64,000 nt of DNA from the NCBI GenBank assembly GCA_965248915.1, contig OZ252216.1, positions 2,170,001 to 2,234,000 of the forward strand. The letters are read 5' to 3'. This DNA comes from CBDFLA01 sp965248915. Lineage in GTDB: Bacteria > Pseudomonadota > Alphaproteobacteria > M2410. Positions 32,843 through 41,481 of this stretch are shown piece after piece. Position numbers and translations under genes: made by a program. Numbering within the stretch: position 1 is the stretch's first letter; each line of letters starts with the position of its first letter. The notes under the pieces are model-generated. The model ran no database searches, had not been told where the DNA came from, and saw nothing but the letters and a program-made list of their open reading frames with translations.

Positions 32843-34099
32843 ATGTCACGTTTCTTGCGAATCTTTGTTACCGCCTCTCTTTGTGTGTTTCTAGGATTGT
32901 CGACCCCGACTTCTGCTCAGGAGCCCGAAAATACGATTTCTGACGAGGATAAGGCCGCATTTGCAGCTTGGGTGAAGGACTTCCGAAAGCAGGCGCAGAA
33001 GACAGGCATCTCAAAGGACACCTTGGATGCAGCCCTAAGCAATATTTCTCCCAATCCCAGGGTCATCAAAGCCAATGACTTTCAACCAGAATTCTCAAAA
33101 CAGATTTGGGAATATTTGGACGGCGCCCTTTCTGAAACGCGAATCGAAAAAGGCAAAGCGCTTCTTGAAGAACACAAAGACTTGTTTGCTGAAATCGAAG
33201 CCTCTTATGGCGTCCAACCTCACTACATCGCAGCAATTTGGGGCATGGAATCAAGCTATGGCGCCTTCACTGGTGGACACAATGTGATGGAGGCGCTCGC
33301 CACTCTCGGCTTTAAAGGTCGCCGCATGCAATATGGGCGGACACAGCTCATGGCTGCCTTGCAAATCGCTGACAATGGAGACAAACCGCCAGCCGCTATG
33401 TCCGGTTCGTGGGCCGGTGCCATGGGCCAAACACAATTTATTCCGACGACATACCTGTCCCATGCCAGAGATCATGATCACGATGGACAGCGCGACATTT
33501 GGGGCAATCTCGGCGACGTATTTGCATCAACCGCCAACTACCTTTCTGCCTCGGGATGGGCACCCCAAAGATCCTGGGGGCGTGAGGTTGTCTTGCCAGA
33601 CGAATTTGACTTCACTCAAGCTGATCGAAACGTCTCAAAACCGATGTCTGCATGGAGCGAACTAGGCGTGACCTTCACCAATGGCAATGAGTTGCCAAAA
33701 CTTGATCGAACCACGTCGATCCTTTTGCCGGGCGGTCATCAAGGCCCCGCCTTCATGATCCAGGGAAACTTCCGCACCACCTTGCGGTACAACAATTCCA
33801 CTGCCTATGCCCTTGCCGTGGGCATACTGGCCGAACAATTGGTCGGCGGTGAACCGATCAAGGGCAATTGGCCACGCAACGAACGCGCCTTGTCGCTTGA
33901 AGAGAAGAAAGAGTTTCAACAATTGCTGACCGACGCCGGTTACAGCACCAAGGGGGTCGACGGCATTCTTGGCGCCAACAGCCGCAAAGCACTAAGGAAC
34001 TACCAGGCAAATCACGCCCTTGTTGCAGATGGCTTCGCCACGGTCACCATCCTTGAGGCGCTTCGGGCAAGACACGCTTCGCAAATGAGTGACGGCTGA
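32843..34099 (+). CDS. MltB-type lytic murein transglycosylase
   Basis: The 418-residue exported enzyme has a signal peptide at residues 1-25 (cleavage near TSAQE). The transglycosylase domain follows, with the catalytic Glu at E136 in AAIWGMESSYG, GRTQLMAALQI, GSWAGAMGQTQFIP and DIWGNLGDVFASTANYL. A C-terminal peptidoglycan-binding domain (about residues 350-410, GYSTKGVDGILGANSRKAL) completes it. It should cut glycan strands in the periplasm. The start at 32843 matches the signal peptide and has AGGAAAG upstream; the frame's extra 27 codons before it look non-coding. It converges on the MFS gene with 2 bases between stops. Confidence 0.92.
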   Translation: MSRFLRIFVTASLCVFLGLSTPTSAQEPENTISDEDKAAFAAWVKDFRKQAQKTGISKDTLDAALSNISPNPRVIKANDFQPEFSKQIWEYLDGALSETRIEKGKALLEEHKDLFAEIEASYGVQPHYIAAIWGMESSYGAFTGGHNVMEALATLGFKGRRMQYGRTQLMAALQIADNGDKPPAAMSGSWAGAMGQTQFIPTTYLSHARDHDHDGQRDIWGNLGDVFASTANYLSASGWAPQRSWGREVVLPDEFDFTQADRNVSKPMSAWSELGVTFTNGNELPKLDRTTSILLPGGHQGPAFMIQGNFRTTLRYNNSTAYALAVGILAEQLVGGEPIKGNWPRNERALSLEEKKEFQQLLTDAGYSTKGVDGILGANSRKALRNYQANHALVADGFATVTILEALRARHASQMSDG

Positions 34100-34101
34100 C
34101 A

Positions 34102-35481
34102 CTATTGCCGCTCGCGGATCACACGAAACGCGGGCACCAGATAGAGCGAAGCAAACAAAATACTCATGAGCCCAAGACACAAGAGATAAGGGCTCGCTGG
34201 CCCCATGCCTTGGTAGAACACCAATACGACAAGCGGGCTTGCAATGTGACCTGCCGCACCGGTCGACCCCAACAAGCCTGCCACCATGCCCTGCTCATCC
34301 GGCTTAACTGCAAGCGACGCCGCTGCGGAAAACCCAGGGCGCGCCAGACCAAAGGCAAGGCCCTGTAGAACCATCGCAAATGTCAGCGGGCCGTAAGCCG
34401 GCGCAAGCACAAACATCAAATAGGTGACGGCACCAAGACCAATCCCCCCGCGCATCAAAGCCCGCGTCGACAATCCAAACCGTTGCACGATGACAAGTTG
34501 CGCAAAGAGGGCAGCAAGGGCCGACCCCATGAAACCAACAGCCACAAACTGGGCAACCTCTTTGGCTGCCATCCCCAACTTGTCCATGAAGTAAAAAGCA
34601 ATGGTCTGAACGGTGACACCTTGCACCAAGCTCAACGCCACACCGAATATCAGAAACGGCAAAACCCGTCGGTCCGACATCTTCATCTTAGGTCGGTCCA
34701 ACCGCTCCGTTGGACGCGTGCGTTCCGGCAAATAGACATAAACCAGAAGGCCTGAAAGCAAACCGAGGAAGGCCACGAAGTAAATGGGGGCAAGCAAGTC
34801 AATCGCAGAAAGCGCGCCGGCAACACCCGGGCCTAAGACACCGCCAACACCAAACGCAGCGCCCAACAGACCCATGCCGACCGCCCGTTCCGCCGGCGTC
34901 GTGCGATCCGCCACATAGGCATTGGCAGCGGGATTTGTACTTGAGCCAAACAGTCCAAAGATCGAGCGCGTCGCCACCATCAAGATGAAGGCCGCCCCCA
35001 GCGATACCAACCCAAGCTGAGCCGTTTTAATCGCTAAGGCAAAGCAAAACATCGAGACGGTGTAACCCGCCGTCCCGATGAGAATGGCGGGCTTGCGACC
35101 CCATCGATCACTGCGTCGCCCCCAAAACGGACTGGAAAAAACCCAGCAAAAGGCTGAAGTCGCAAAGATCGAAGAGACCATCCACTCCTGCAGTCCGAGA
35201 TCGCGCGCAAGAGGCGGCAGGATCGTAAAGACAAGAGATTGCCCCATGCCAACCGCAATGAGGCTGACAAAAAGGACAATAAGTCCTCGTTGCCGCTCAT
35301 CAGCAGTGGTGATGCTTTTGAAGAAGGGTTCGCGCGCCGCAGCATCTGCTTCCGGCGATCGAGGAACAGCCACATTGAGCAACCCCGTTGCCTCAACAGG
35401 TTGGCTGCGCTCCGCCTCCCCTTCGCGCCCTAAATCCTTTGGCGTGATGGCGTTGTCTTCTTCTTTGATGTTATCAGACAT
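34102..35481 (-). CDS. Major facilitator superfamily transporter
   Basis: The 459-residue permease has a hydrophilic acidic N-terminal tail of about 55 residues followed by 12 predicted membrane helices. The MFS loop motif is GRRSDRWGRKPAI between helices 2 and 3, and its symmetric counterpart is missing. Helix 5 has GAAFGVGGVLGPGVAG, an antiporter-like Gly-Pro motif (motif C) of drug/proton exporters. It therefore resembles small-molecule efflux proteins in the inner membrane. The substrate is unknown. The start at 35481 (MSDNIKEEDN) is preferred over the frame's upstream codon. Confidence 0.85.
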   Translation of the reverse strand: MSDNIKEEDNAITPKDLGREGEAERSQPVEATGLLNVAVPRSPEADAAAREPFFKSITTADERQRGLIVLFVSLIAVGMGQSLVFTILPPLARDLGLQEWMVSSIFATSAFCWVFSSPFWGRRSDRWGRKPAILIGTAGYTVSMFCFALAIKTAQLGLVSLGAAFILMVATRSIFGLFGSSTNPAANAYVADRTTPAERAVGMGLLGAAFGVGGVLGPGVAGALSAIDLLAPIYFVAFLGLLSGLLVYVYLPERTRPTERLDRPKMKMSDRRVLPFLIFGVALSLVQGVTVQTIAFYFMDKLGMAAKEVAQFVAVGFMGSALAALFAQLVIVQRFGLSTRALMRGGIGLGAVTYLMFVLAPAYGPLTFAMVLQGLAFGLARPGFSAAASLAVKPDEQGMVAGLLGSTGAAGHIASPLVVLVFYQGMGPASPYLLCLGLMSILFASLYLVPAFRVIRERQ

Positions 35482-35564
35482 GGGCGGGATGCTCTCAGGC
35501 GGCGTTTCGGAGAGCCACAATAGACCCAATTGGCGGCATCACAATGACATTCACCTCTGATCAC

Positions 35565-35598
35565 AAAAAACCCTTCGTTCCGTACAAGGAGCGAAGGG
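35565..35598 (-). terminator. Intrinsic terminator of the small periplasmic gene
   Basis: CCCTTCG (35571-35577) and CGAAGGG (35592-35598) with further paired bases inside make a strong hairpin. On the minus strand it is followed by six T, given by the A-run at 35565-35570. Confidence 0.75.
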
Positions 35599-35633
35599 CA
35601 ATATTGAAAATCAAAAACGGACTTAAGATTTGA

Positions 35634-36020
35634 CTATTCTTCGGATGAAGCCTTGTCATCCTTATGAGCTTCATTCCACGCCGTTGCGGCAGCCATGAAA
35701 CGATTGATAACCGCAGCTTCATTGTCACCCACTTGATTGAAGGCCTCTAATGCTTCTTGTTTTGTATCATCCGATATCTTGTCGTCCTTGGAATCAATGA
35801 CAACATTGAGACACTCCTGATAGCTCTTGTTTGCAACTTTATAGTTACCAATTACCTTGGCGAGTTCATTGGCTTGTTCTTCACTCTCAAAAGCAGCTGG
35901 AACTTCAGGCATGATTGGCGGAACGCCACAGTCCTCAGCGCTCTTTTGCGCCTGCACAGATGAAAGTCCCAGCGCCATAGTGGCGACGACGCTGATCGCG
36001 CCAATTGTCTTAAATCTCAT
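35634..36020 (-). CDS. Small periplasmic protein of unknown function
   Basis: The 128-residue protein has a clear signal peptide (MRFKTIGAISVVATMALGLSS, cleavage near VQAQ-K). The mature part is acidic and helical (ESEEQANELAKVIGNYKVANKSYQECLN, DNEAAVINRFMAAATAWNEAH) with two Cys (DCGVPP and QECLN) that could form a disulfide. I do not recognise the family. The ATG at 36020 has GGAGGG 8 bases upstream. A terminator lies just downstream at 35565-35598. Base composition is lower in GC than the flanking housekeeping genes. The interrupted CDGSH gene lies about 90 bases upstream on the same strand. Confidence 0.75.
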   Translation of the reverse strand: MRFKTIGAISVVATMALGLSSVQAQKSAEDCGVPPIMPEVPAAFESEEQANELAKVIGNYKVANKSYQECLNVVIDSKDDKISDDTKQEALEAFNQVGDNEAAVINRFMAAATAWNEAHKDDKASSEE

Positions 36021-36111
36021 CGAATTATCCCTCCGATTTACACTTTCCCAGATCCCCATTCAGCTCATCTCTCATACTTTGAAACGGCAATGGGATCAAC
36101 GCTCCGATCAC

Positions 36112-36363
36112 TTATTCGTTAATCGTATCGTGGCTATCGTCACAAAGTGGGCCACGTTTTGACAACTTACACGCGCAGAAACGACCTTCTCCGCTGAACG
36201 GCGCCTGCCATTCCATAGGCGTGTGCTGTGTTCCTTGGTGGGATCCATCACACCAAGGCTGCGATTTGCTCTATCCACACCGGCAATACCAATAGGTCTC
36301 GCCCTTTTCGATATTCACGCTCACTGGTTCAGAGTAGTCGCCCCAAGTTTTCAGCAGTTTCAT
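36112..36363 (-). pseudogene. Dual-CDGSH iron-sulfur protein interrupted by an in-frame amber codon
   Basis: Reading the minus strand from ATG 36363, a dual-CDGSH protein of 83 codons is coded: MKLLKTWGDYSEPVSVNIE, then YWYCRCG, a TAG at 36271-36273, and SKSQPWCDGSH. The second motif is CACKLSKRGPLCDDSH and the frame ends at TAA 36112. Both motifs follow C-x-C-x2-S-x3-P-x-C-D-x-S-H, the 2Fe-2S ligand set of mitoNEET-like proteins; the second has Asp where Gly is usual. The TAG falls between the second Cys and the Ser of motif 1, at a variable position; one base change from TTG, TGG, CAG or TCG would create it. Everything else in the frame is intact, so this is a very young pseudogene, a sequencing error, or a read-through case. 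Confidence 0.8.
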
Positions 36364-36731
36364 TGGAATTCAAAGTGAGATTCGACCGAGCCGACGAATC
36401 GTGCGTCAATGCCAGATCAGTCGCGTATTCGATGTCACAGGAGGGGAGACCGGTTGTGACATTTGGAGCACACCAGCAAGTTGAATACTGGAAGCCGTCC
36501 TAATTCGGTAGAATTATGGAAATATTGACCATATTTCCGTCGGGTTTTGGCCTTAAGACACTGTTACATTATGGTAAACTGAACTAATCTTAGGGACATG
36601 ACCAGGCTAGCCGACAAAAAGGGATGGTTGTTTCGGGTACCCTGCTTGGTTTGTTGAGTGTGCGTATTTGTTTCGGGGAGTAAGCAAAACGGGGATTTGA
36701 ACCGGTTTGCTGTTCTTCGGGTGGGGGCCAG
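36364..36731. other. 368-base AT-rich spacer upstream of the Sel1-type gene
   Basis: I find no gene here. It holds the promoters of two divergent units and a perfect 8-bp inverted repeat with a 5-base spacer (GGAAATAT at 36518-36525, ATATTTCC at 36531-36538). A weak -35/-10 pair (TTAAGA and TAAACT, 16 apart) may lie just after it for the rightward gene. Open frames in the spacer have no family resemblance. Confidence 0.45.
36518..36538. promoter_or_regulatory. Perfect inverted repeat, possible operator
   Basis: GGAAATAT and ATATTTCC are exact reverse complements around TGACC. The element lies about 195 bases before the Sel1-type gene and about 155 bases before the CDGSH start, a plausible site for a dimeric regulator. 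No regulator gene is adjacent. Confidence 0.4.
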
Positions 36732-38990
36732 ATGAACCTCTGGAATTGGAAGCCGAAAAGATCGAAGCGCAAGGGGATAGCTGTCGTCTTCGCGCTGATT
36801 GGCTTGTTCGCGCTGACCCTTTTCATATCACCCGAATTTGGCAGCAGATCCTCGAAGCTCGGAAGCGCCGCGCAAGCACAGTCGCAAAATGGCGTAAAAA
36901 TCCCTGAGTCCTTCGAGTCGATCAAAAGCCGCGCCATTGGATACAAAGGCGGCATGGCCGATCAAATGAAGATGGGTCAAATTTATCTTGGCAAAGCCCA
37001 CAAGTCCTTCTACGCACGCAAACTATTTCCAAGCTCAGAACGCAATGCCATTGAGGCCTATGTTTGGTTCACGCTGATCGTCGCACAAGGCGATCACAGC
37101 GTCATGCTGGGGAAAAACGCACCTCAGAAAGAAACCCAAGAAGAATTCGATTCCGCGATCGCAAGTGACGAAGAACGACGCCTCTATCAACAACGTGAAG
37201 AGAAGCGGTCGGAACAACGCAATGACCTCATCAAGAAAGCCGAAGGATTAAGGAACGGCGCTGACTACAGCAAAGGCGGCATCTTCAGCAGTCGGAAGAC
37301 CCTGAAATCATTTAGACCTGAAAATAACAAACCGGGATCGTGGAAGGCCGAGGAGATCTTCGCGGAGCATTACAAATGCAGCCCCTCCCCCGCCGCGCAC
37401 TACATCCTCGGCAAATTCTATTACTACGGTTCTGACTACGTCCGCCAAAGTGACTATAGCGCATATGTCGCGATGAAAGCAGCCGCCATGGCCGGCTTTG
37501 GAAACGCGGCAAGACTTTCTGACATCTACAAGGGCGACCTAACCCTTCATCAGGTGTCGCTGGCAACCACAGAAGCTGAACGCGTTTTTGCTGACGCACA
37601 AACAGGCTGTGTTGGTTCAAGCCCCTACGGTGGCAATTATGGGGGCGGATCAGGCGGTGGCGTCGGCAGCGGTACGAACGGTGGTGGCGGAGCCGGTGGT
37701 GCGGGCACATGGGGGCCTGATTACCAGACCCATCGGCAGAATATGAATGCCGGCAGCAATGGCCGCCCTGGGCAGCCAGGTGTTGACCCAAAGAACACGG
37801 CAACTGCCGCCTACGAACAAGGCAATTCCTTCTTAGCGGTCGGACAGGTTCAACAAGCCAAATCCGCTTACGAGGCTGCCATTTCAGCCGCACCGACAAG
37901 TCGTGCCGCCCTCAATGCCTCGCAACAATTACAAGCCCTGACACTGACCTGCAGCCTCAAGGACGACAGAATTCGCCGGATGGTCAAACCGAGCAATCGA
38001 CAGCGTGTTGAAAACATTGGGTGGGAGCGCATTCAACTCGCGCTCAAAGCGCTTGGCTATTACACCGAGTATGTTGACGGCAAGCCCGGCCCCGCAACCC
38101 GCCGAGCCATTCGGACCTTCCAGCGCAACGATCTGAACTCAGACGACACCGGATATCTCTCAACTGATCAACGCGTCGAATTGATCTGCGCCGCAGCTCA
38201 AGATGTTCGCGACCCAGACGCACAGATCCAACTCGGCATCATGTATGCCCGCGGCATTGGCCTCAATTGCAACACTGCCGCAGCCCACGCCTGGTTCCAA
38301 AAAGCCGCCGATCAAGGACACCCCACCGCCCTTTACAATCTCGGGCTCATGTACCTCGAGGGCTTTTATGATCGCAACGCACCAGGCAGCTATCCCGACG
38401 GGAAATACGATTACTACACCAAAACCAACCCACCCGCCCCTGGTGAGTACAAGTCGCAGACAGAAACCGTGCGCATTCGTCCCCGCAAGATTCAAGACCG
38501 CGACATTGCCAAGTACTTCTTTATTGAAGCCCGTGACCGTGGCCATCCACAAGCTGGCAAGCGCATTGCCGAAATCTCTTCCGGCAAGATCAGCAAAGTG
38601 ATCCACGACCACAGCGTTATCGGGTGTATCGACTACGACGCCGAAATCGACTTTGAGGACATCAAAAAGGACGCCAACGATCTTAAGGTTCGCTTGATGC
38701 CAAACGGCCCTTCAACCTCGTCAGACACCGGCGCCATTCCGCAATCATGGAGTTGCGATGATCTGAATGCATTCACCATCGAGCTGGATGGTTTGAACGG
38801 TCGTGCAGATGACTACTACGGTTATGTCCATGAGGATGACTACCGATCTGAAATGGGCCAGAACCGCAATATGAACCCAGATCCGGACACCAAAGGTAGC
38901 TCGCTGATTAACTCGACGCGTCAACTCTTGGATGAGCTCGGAAGAGAAATTGAGACACAAAAACAACAACAACAGTGCGTAAAAAAGTAA
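36732..38990 (+). CDS. Exported Sel1/TPR protein with a peptidoglycan-binding domain
   Basis: The 752-residue protein has a long basic N-terminus and a hydrophobic segment at about residues 15-33, ending in AQAQS; it is either a cleaved signal or an anchor. Helical Sel1-like repeats cover about residues 60-280. A very Gly-rich linker follows at about 295-325, then a TPR-like helix pair at 355-405, a peptidoglycan-binding type 1 domain at 425-475 (YVDGKPGPATRRAIRTFQ), and a classic Sel1 repeat pair at 493-550 (AQIQLGIMYARGIGLNCNTAAAHAWFQKAADQGHPTAL is spread over both). The C-terminus is unassigned. The order suggests a periplasmic scaffold that holds the wall. It is followed 6 bases later by the beta-helix gene, so they form one unit. 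The function is unknown. Confidence 0.75.
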   Translation: MNLWNWKPKRSKRKGIAVVFALIGLFALTLFISPEFGSRSSKLGSAAQAQSQNGVKIPESFESIKSRAIGYKGGMADQMKMGQIYLGKAHKSFYARKLFPSSERNAIEAYVWFTLIVAQGDHSVMLGKNAPQKETQEEFDSAIASDEERRLYQQREEKRSEQRNDLIKKAEGLRNGADYSKGGIFSSRKTLKSFRPENNKPGSWKAEEIFAEHYKCSPSPAAHYILGKFYYYGSDYVRQSDYSAYVAMKAAAMAGFGNAARLSDIYKGDLTLHQVSLATTEAERVFADAQTGCVGSSPYGGNYGGGSGGGVGSGTNGGGGAGGAGTWGPDYQTHRQNMNAGSNGRPGQPGVDPKNTATAAYEQGNSFLAVGQVQQAKSAYEAAISAAPTSRAALNASQQLQALTLTCSLKDDRIRRMVKPSNRQRVENIGWERIQLALKALGYYTEYVDGKPGPATRRAIRTFQRNDLNSDDTGYLSTDQRVELICAAAQDVRDPDAQIQLGIMYARGIGLNCNTAAAHAWFQKAADQGHPTALYNLGLMYLEGFYDRNAPGSYPDGKYDYYTKTNPPAPGEYKSQTETVRIRPRKIQDRDIAKYFFIEARDRGHPQAGKRIAEISSGKISKVIHDHSVIGCIDYDAEIDFEDIKKDANDLKVRLMPNGPSTSSDTGAIPQSWSCDDLNAFTIELDGLNGRADDYYGYVHEDDYRSEMGQNRNMNPDPDTKGSSLINSTRQLLDELGREIETQKQQQQCVKK

Positions 38991-38996
38991 GGCAAG

Positions 38997-40589
38997 ATGG
39001 CAAAGCGTAACGACATGGCAAAAAGACAAAGACGGTCCCGAGGATTGAAGCTCCTGGCCGCTCCATTGGCGGCTGCCATGCTTTGTTCTGTTGCTTTTGC
39101 CGAGAAAAATGAAAAGCCGGACTTGAGTGACTGGACGCCGCCAAAAAGCAAGATGACTTACAGTCAACCAGGCGGCCCAGGTGGTGCTGGAGGCGCGGCG
39201 GCGCCAGGTGGAAGAGTTCACAAAGTTGGAACCTGCGCCAAATTCAAAGCTCTTTTCGGACCTAAGTCACCGCTCGCCAATGGTGATCAAATCCACGTCG
39301 GCTTAAAAAGCAACTGTCCCATCACCGACACAATCGAGATCAAGAAAGCCGTCGCCATTTCTGGTGCCGCGCCAGGTGACGCGGCCTTGAGTCGTCTTTA
39401 CGATCAAACAAAACACGTCGATTTTGAAAAAACCACCAATCATCGCGAGTCCCTATACAAAGTCGGATTTGACTGTAGGGCCAAAGACAAACCATGTTTC
39501 CTCATTGATGTGCCCGATGGCAGGGCCGCGAGGTTAACCGGTCTGAGCTTTAGGTCTTCCGATGAGATGTATGCGCCATTAATCTTGGCAAGAGGCGGGG
39601 CGCTGGTTCTGCAGAAAAATCTGATCGTCGGCAACGATTTGGTTCGATGGGCACAACCAGTATCCTTGCTCGTGATCCAAACCGCAAGCGCGGACATTCG
39701 CTACAATACGATCATTGGTGGCGACAACGGCATTGAATTGTACCCCTACTTAGCCGCCCCGTCTTCGCTCTTTTCGAGTGCGTTTGAAATCGGCCAAAAT
39801 GTAATCGGTTGGCAAGCAGAAGACGGCATAAGTATCATAGGTGGGTTCAGCAAATATCAGAGACTAAAGTCTGAAGTCAAAGTCTACGTGTATGGAAATC
39901 GGATTGGGCGAGCAAGCAACGGTATTGCCACAAGAGACGTACGCGGTGTCGTTTATCGCAATGTGTTTTCTGAAAATGGTAGTCACATTGGTTTGGCTGA
40001 CAGTGAACTTTTGATTAGCCAAAACATCATGCGCGGTTCATATGGTCCAGCAATATCTGTCTCGCGTGCAAGCGAATCCTACATCGACTCTAACCTGTTT
40101 GAAGCCAACATGGTGGACGAAGAAGGTGAGGTTAGCTTCAGTCACATCATTGAAGGTGGCGATGGACCGTTCAGTCTCCTTGGTGGCGGCTCACCTTACC
40201 CTTCCAACAATCTCTGTAGAAATCAACCGCTTGCGACCTTCGGTTTCTCTGGGAAAAAGAAGCGTTGGTTCGAGTTTCATGCAGAACTAGAGACGATTGG
40301 CGAAGACGGCGAAGAGCCATACTGGAATGAAAATGTCAAAACCAACCGAAAAGTCAGAAAGTTGGCCAAAGCAAATCTTGAAGCGCTTGTTTCGACATGG
40401 GTCAGAGCACATGTTTTGTTCGGGCGCCCATTCAATCTACACCCGTCTGATGGATACACAATGTGTTATGATTATTCCGACACGTTCTACATGTATTCGA
40501 CTGATACCAGGGTGTCGAAACGTGAGGCGGCCGACACCAGGGTGTCGAAACGTCGCACAGCTGACAATTTCTTTGATAGCGACTTCTAA
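38997..40589 (+). CDS. Exported right-handed beta-helix protein
   Basis: The 530-residue protein has a basic start and a signal peptide (LLAAPLAAAMLCSVAFA, about residues 18-36). A Pro/Gly-rich linker follows at about residues 58-72 (GGPGGAGGAAAPGG), then a short domain with paired Cys. Residues about 170-400 are repeated strand-turn units (IRYNTIIGGDNGIELYP, YRNVFSENGSHIGLADSELLISQNIM), the pattern of parallel beta-helix proteins such as NosD or pectate-lyase-like folds. I see no polysaccharide-lyase catalytic motif I can trust. The C-terminus carries two copies of a DTRVSKR repeat coded by a palindromic DNA repeat (40503-40553). It is transcribed with the Sel1-type gene. A surface or wall-associated role is inferred. 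Confidence 0.72.
   Translation: MAKRNDMAKRQRRSRGLKLLAAPLAAAMLCSVAFAEKNEKPDLSDWTPPKSKMTYSQPGGPGGAGGAAAPGGRVHKVGTCAKFKALFGPKSPLANGDQIHVGLKSNCPITDTIEIKKAVAISGAAPGDAALSRLYDQTKHVDFEKTTNHRESLYKVGFDCRAKDKPCFLIDVPDGRAARLTGLSFRSSDEMYAPLILARGGALVLQKNLIVGNDLVRWAQPVSLLVIQTASADIRYNTIIGGDNGIELYPYLAAPSSLFSSAFEIGQNVIGWQAEDGISIIGGFSKYQRLKSEVKVYVYGNRIGRASNGIATRDVRGVVYRNVFSENGSHIGLADSELLISQNIMRGSYGPAISVSRASESYIDSNLFEANMVDEEGEVSFSHIIEGGDGPFSLLGGGSPYPSNNLCRNQPLATFGFSGKKKRWFEFHAELETIGEDGEEPYWNENVKTNRKVRKLAKANLEALVSTWVRAHVLFGRPFNLHPSDGYTMCYDYSDTFYMYSTDTRVSKREAADTRVSKRRTADNFFDSDF
40503..40553 (+). repeat. Two palindromic 21-bp copies at 30-bp spacing inside a coding region
   Basis: The copies at 40503-40523 and 40533-40553 differ at one base. 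Each contains GACACC-AG-GGTGTC (the first copy has GATACC), an almost perfect inverted repeat, then GAAACGT. They code ADTRVSKR twice near the end of the beta-helix protein. Confidence 0.8.
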
Positions 40590-41330
40590 TCAGCCGCGCG
40601 CTGTTTCCCTTGAGACCTGAAAAGTTCGCCACAGACTGATCGCAATGAAATAGCCTGCAAGCGCTATCCACAGTGCTTCAAGCAGCAGCGAACGTTGCGG
40701 GAAGGTCGCGATAACGGCCATCGTTGTGAACATCCATCCAATGGCCAGCGCGGCGGTTACCGGACGAAACCGCTGAACCCGAAACGGGTGGATCGTCTTG
40801 ATGGGAACGAATGTCAGCACAATGAGCAAGGTGGCAAGTGCAAGATTTAGGAACGGTTTTGTCTCAAGAACAAATGCATACATCACCGCAATGTTCCAGA
40901 TCGATGGAAACCCAACAAAGAAGAGATCCTGACTTTTCATGTTCGTGTTGCAGAACAAGTAGAGGGAAGACAACAAGATCAACCCGCTCACGGGAACGAC
41001 CCATCCTTCCGGTAACAATCCAAACTGATAGATGAAAGCCACTGGCACAAAGACATATGTCAGATAGTCGACAATAAGGTCGAGCAAGGCGCCGTCGATA
41101 GAAGGTAAGACTTTTGCGACGGAGACTTTGCGGGCGATGGGACCATCGATGCCGTCAACCACAAGTGCCAGCAAGAGCCATATCAAAGCGCGCCTTGGGT
41201 TGCCCTCCGCAATGGCAAGTATCGCCAATCCGGCTATCACAGCGCCGCTGGCCGTGAGCAGATGCACACCCCAAGCTTCGACCTGCACCAGTCGAGTGGC
41301 GCGATGTTTGTCGTCGCCGCCTTTAGCCAT
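40590..41330 (-). CDS. pcs: Phosphatidylcholine synthase
   Basis: This 246-residue CDP-alcohol phosphatidyltransferase has about eight membrane helices. The catalytic motif reads D62-G63-x2-A66-R67-x12-G80-x3-D84-x3-D88. The 12-residue spacing, rather than the usual 8, is what separates phosphatidylcholine synthases, which condense CDP-diacylglycerol with choline, from other members. VDYLTYVFVPVAFIYQFGLLP and FCNTNMKSQDLFFVGFPSIWN also fit Pcs. So the organism probably makes phosphatidylcholine from choline. The ATG at 41330 has AGGGAGGTGGAG upstream. It converges on the beta-helix gene, whose stop ends one base before this gene's end. Confidence 0.88.
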   Translation of the reverse strand: MAKGGDDKHRATRLVQVEAWGVHLLTASGAVIAGLAILAIAEGNPRRALIWLLLALVVDGIDGPIARKVSVAKVLPSIDGALLDLIVDYLTYVFVPVAFIYQFGLLPEGWVVPVSGLILLSSLYLFCNTNMKSQDLFFVGFPSIWNIAVMYAFVLETKPFLNLALATLLIVLTFVPIKTIHPFRVQRFRPVTAALAIGWMFTTMAVIATFPQRSLLLEALWIALAGYFIAISLWRTFQVSRETARG

Positions 41331-41481
41331 CTCCACCTCCCTGAGAGACCCAGATTGAGCCAACCGCAATATGGACCAGCCGTTGATCGCCATCAAGCGA
41401 AGTTGGCACGGGGTCGATGACCATGGATCAATTGCTCAGACCAAAGCCTGGTGCTAGCTTCCTCGACAAAGGAGCATCTCA

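Noticed and set aside
36688..36702. GGGGATTTGAACC resembles the T-arm of a tRNA on the minus strand.
   Set aside because: No acceptor pairing, anticodon arm or 3' CCA can be placed around it.
37312..37899. Minus-strand open frame of 195 codons in the Sel1-type gene, rich in Arg, Cys and His.
   Set aside because: It is the reverse reading of the Gly-rich linker and flanks; the composition is an artefact.
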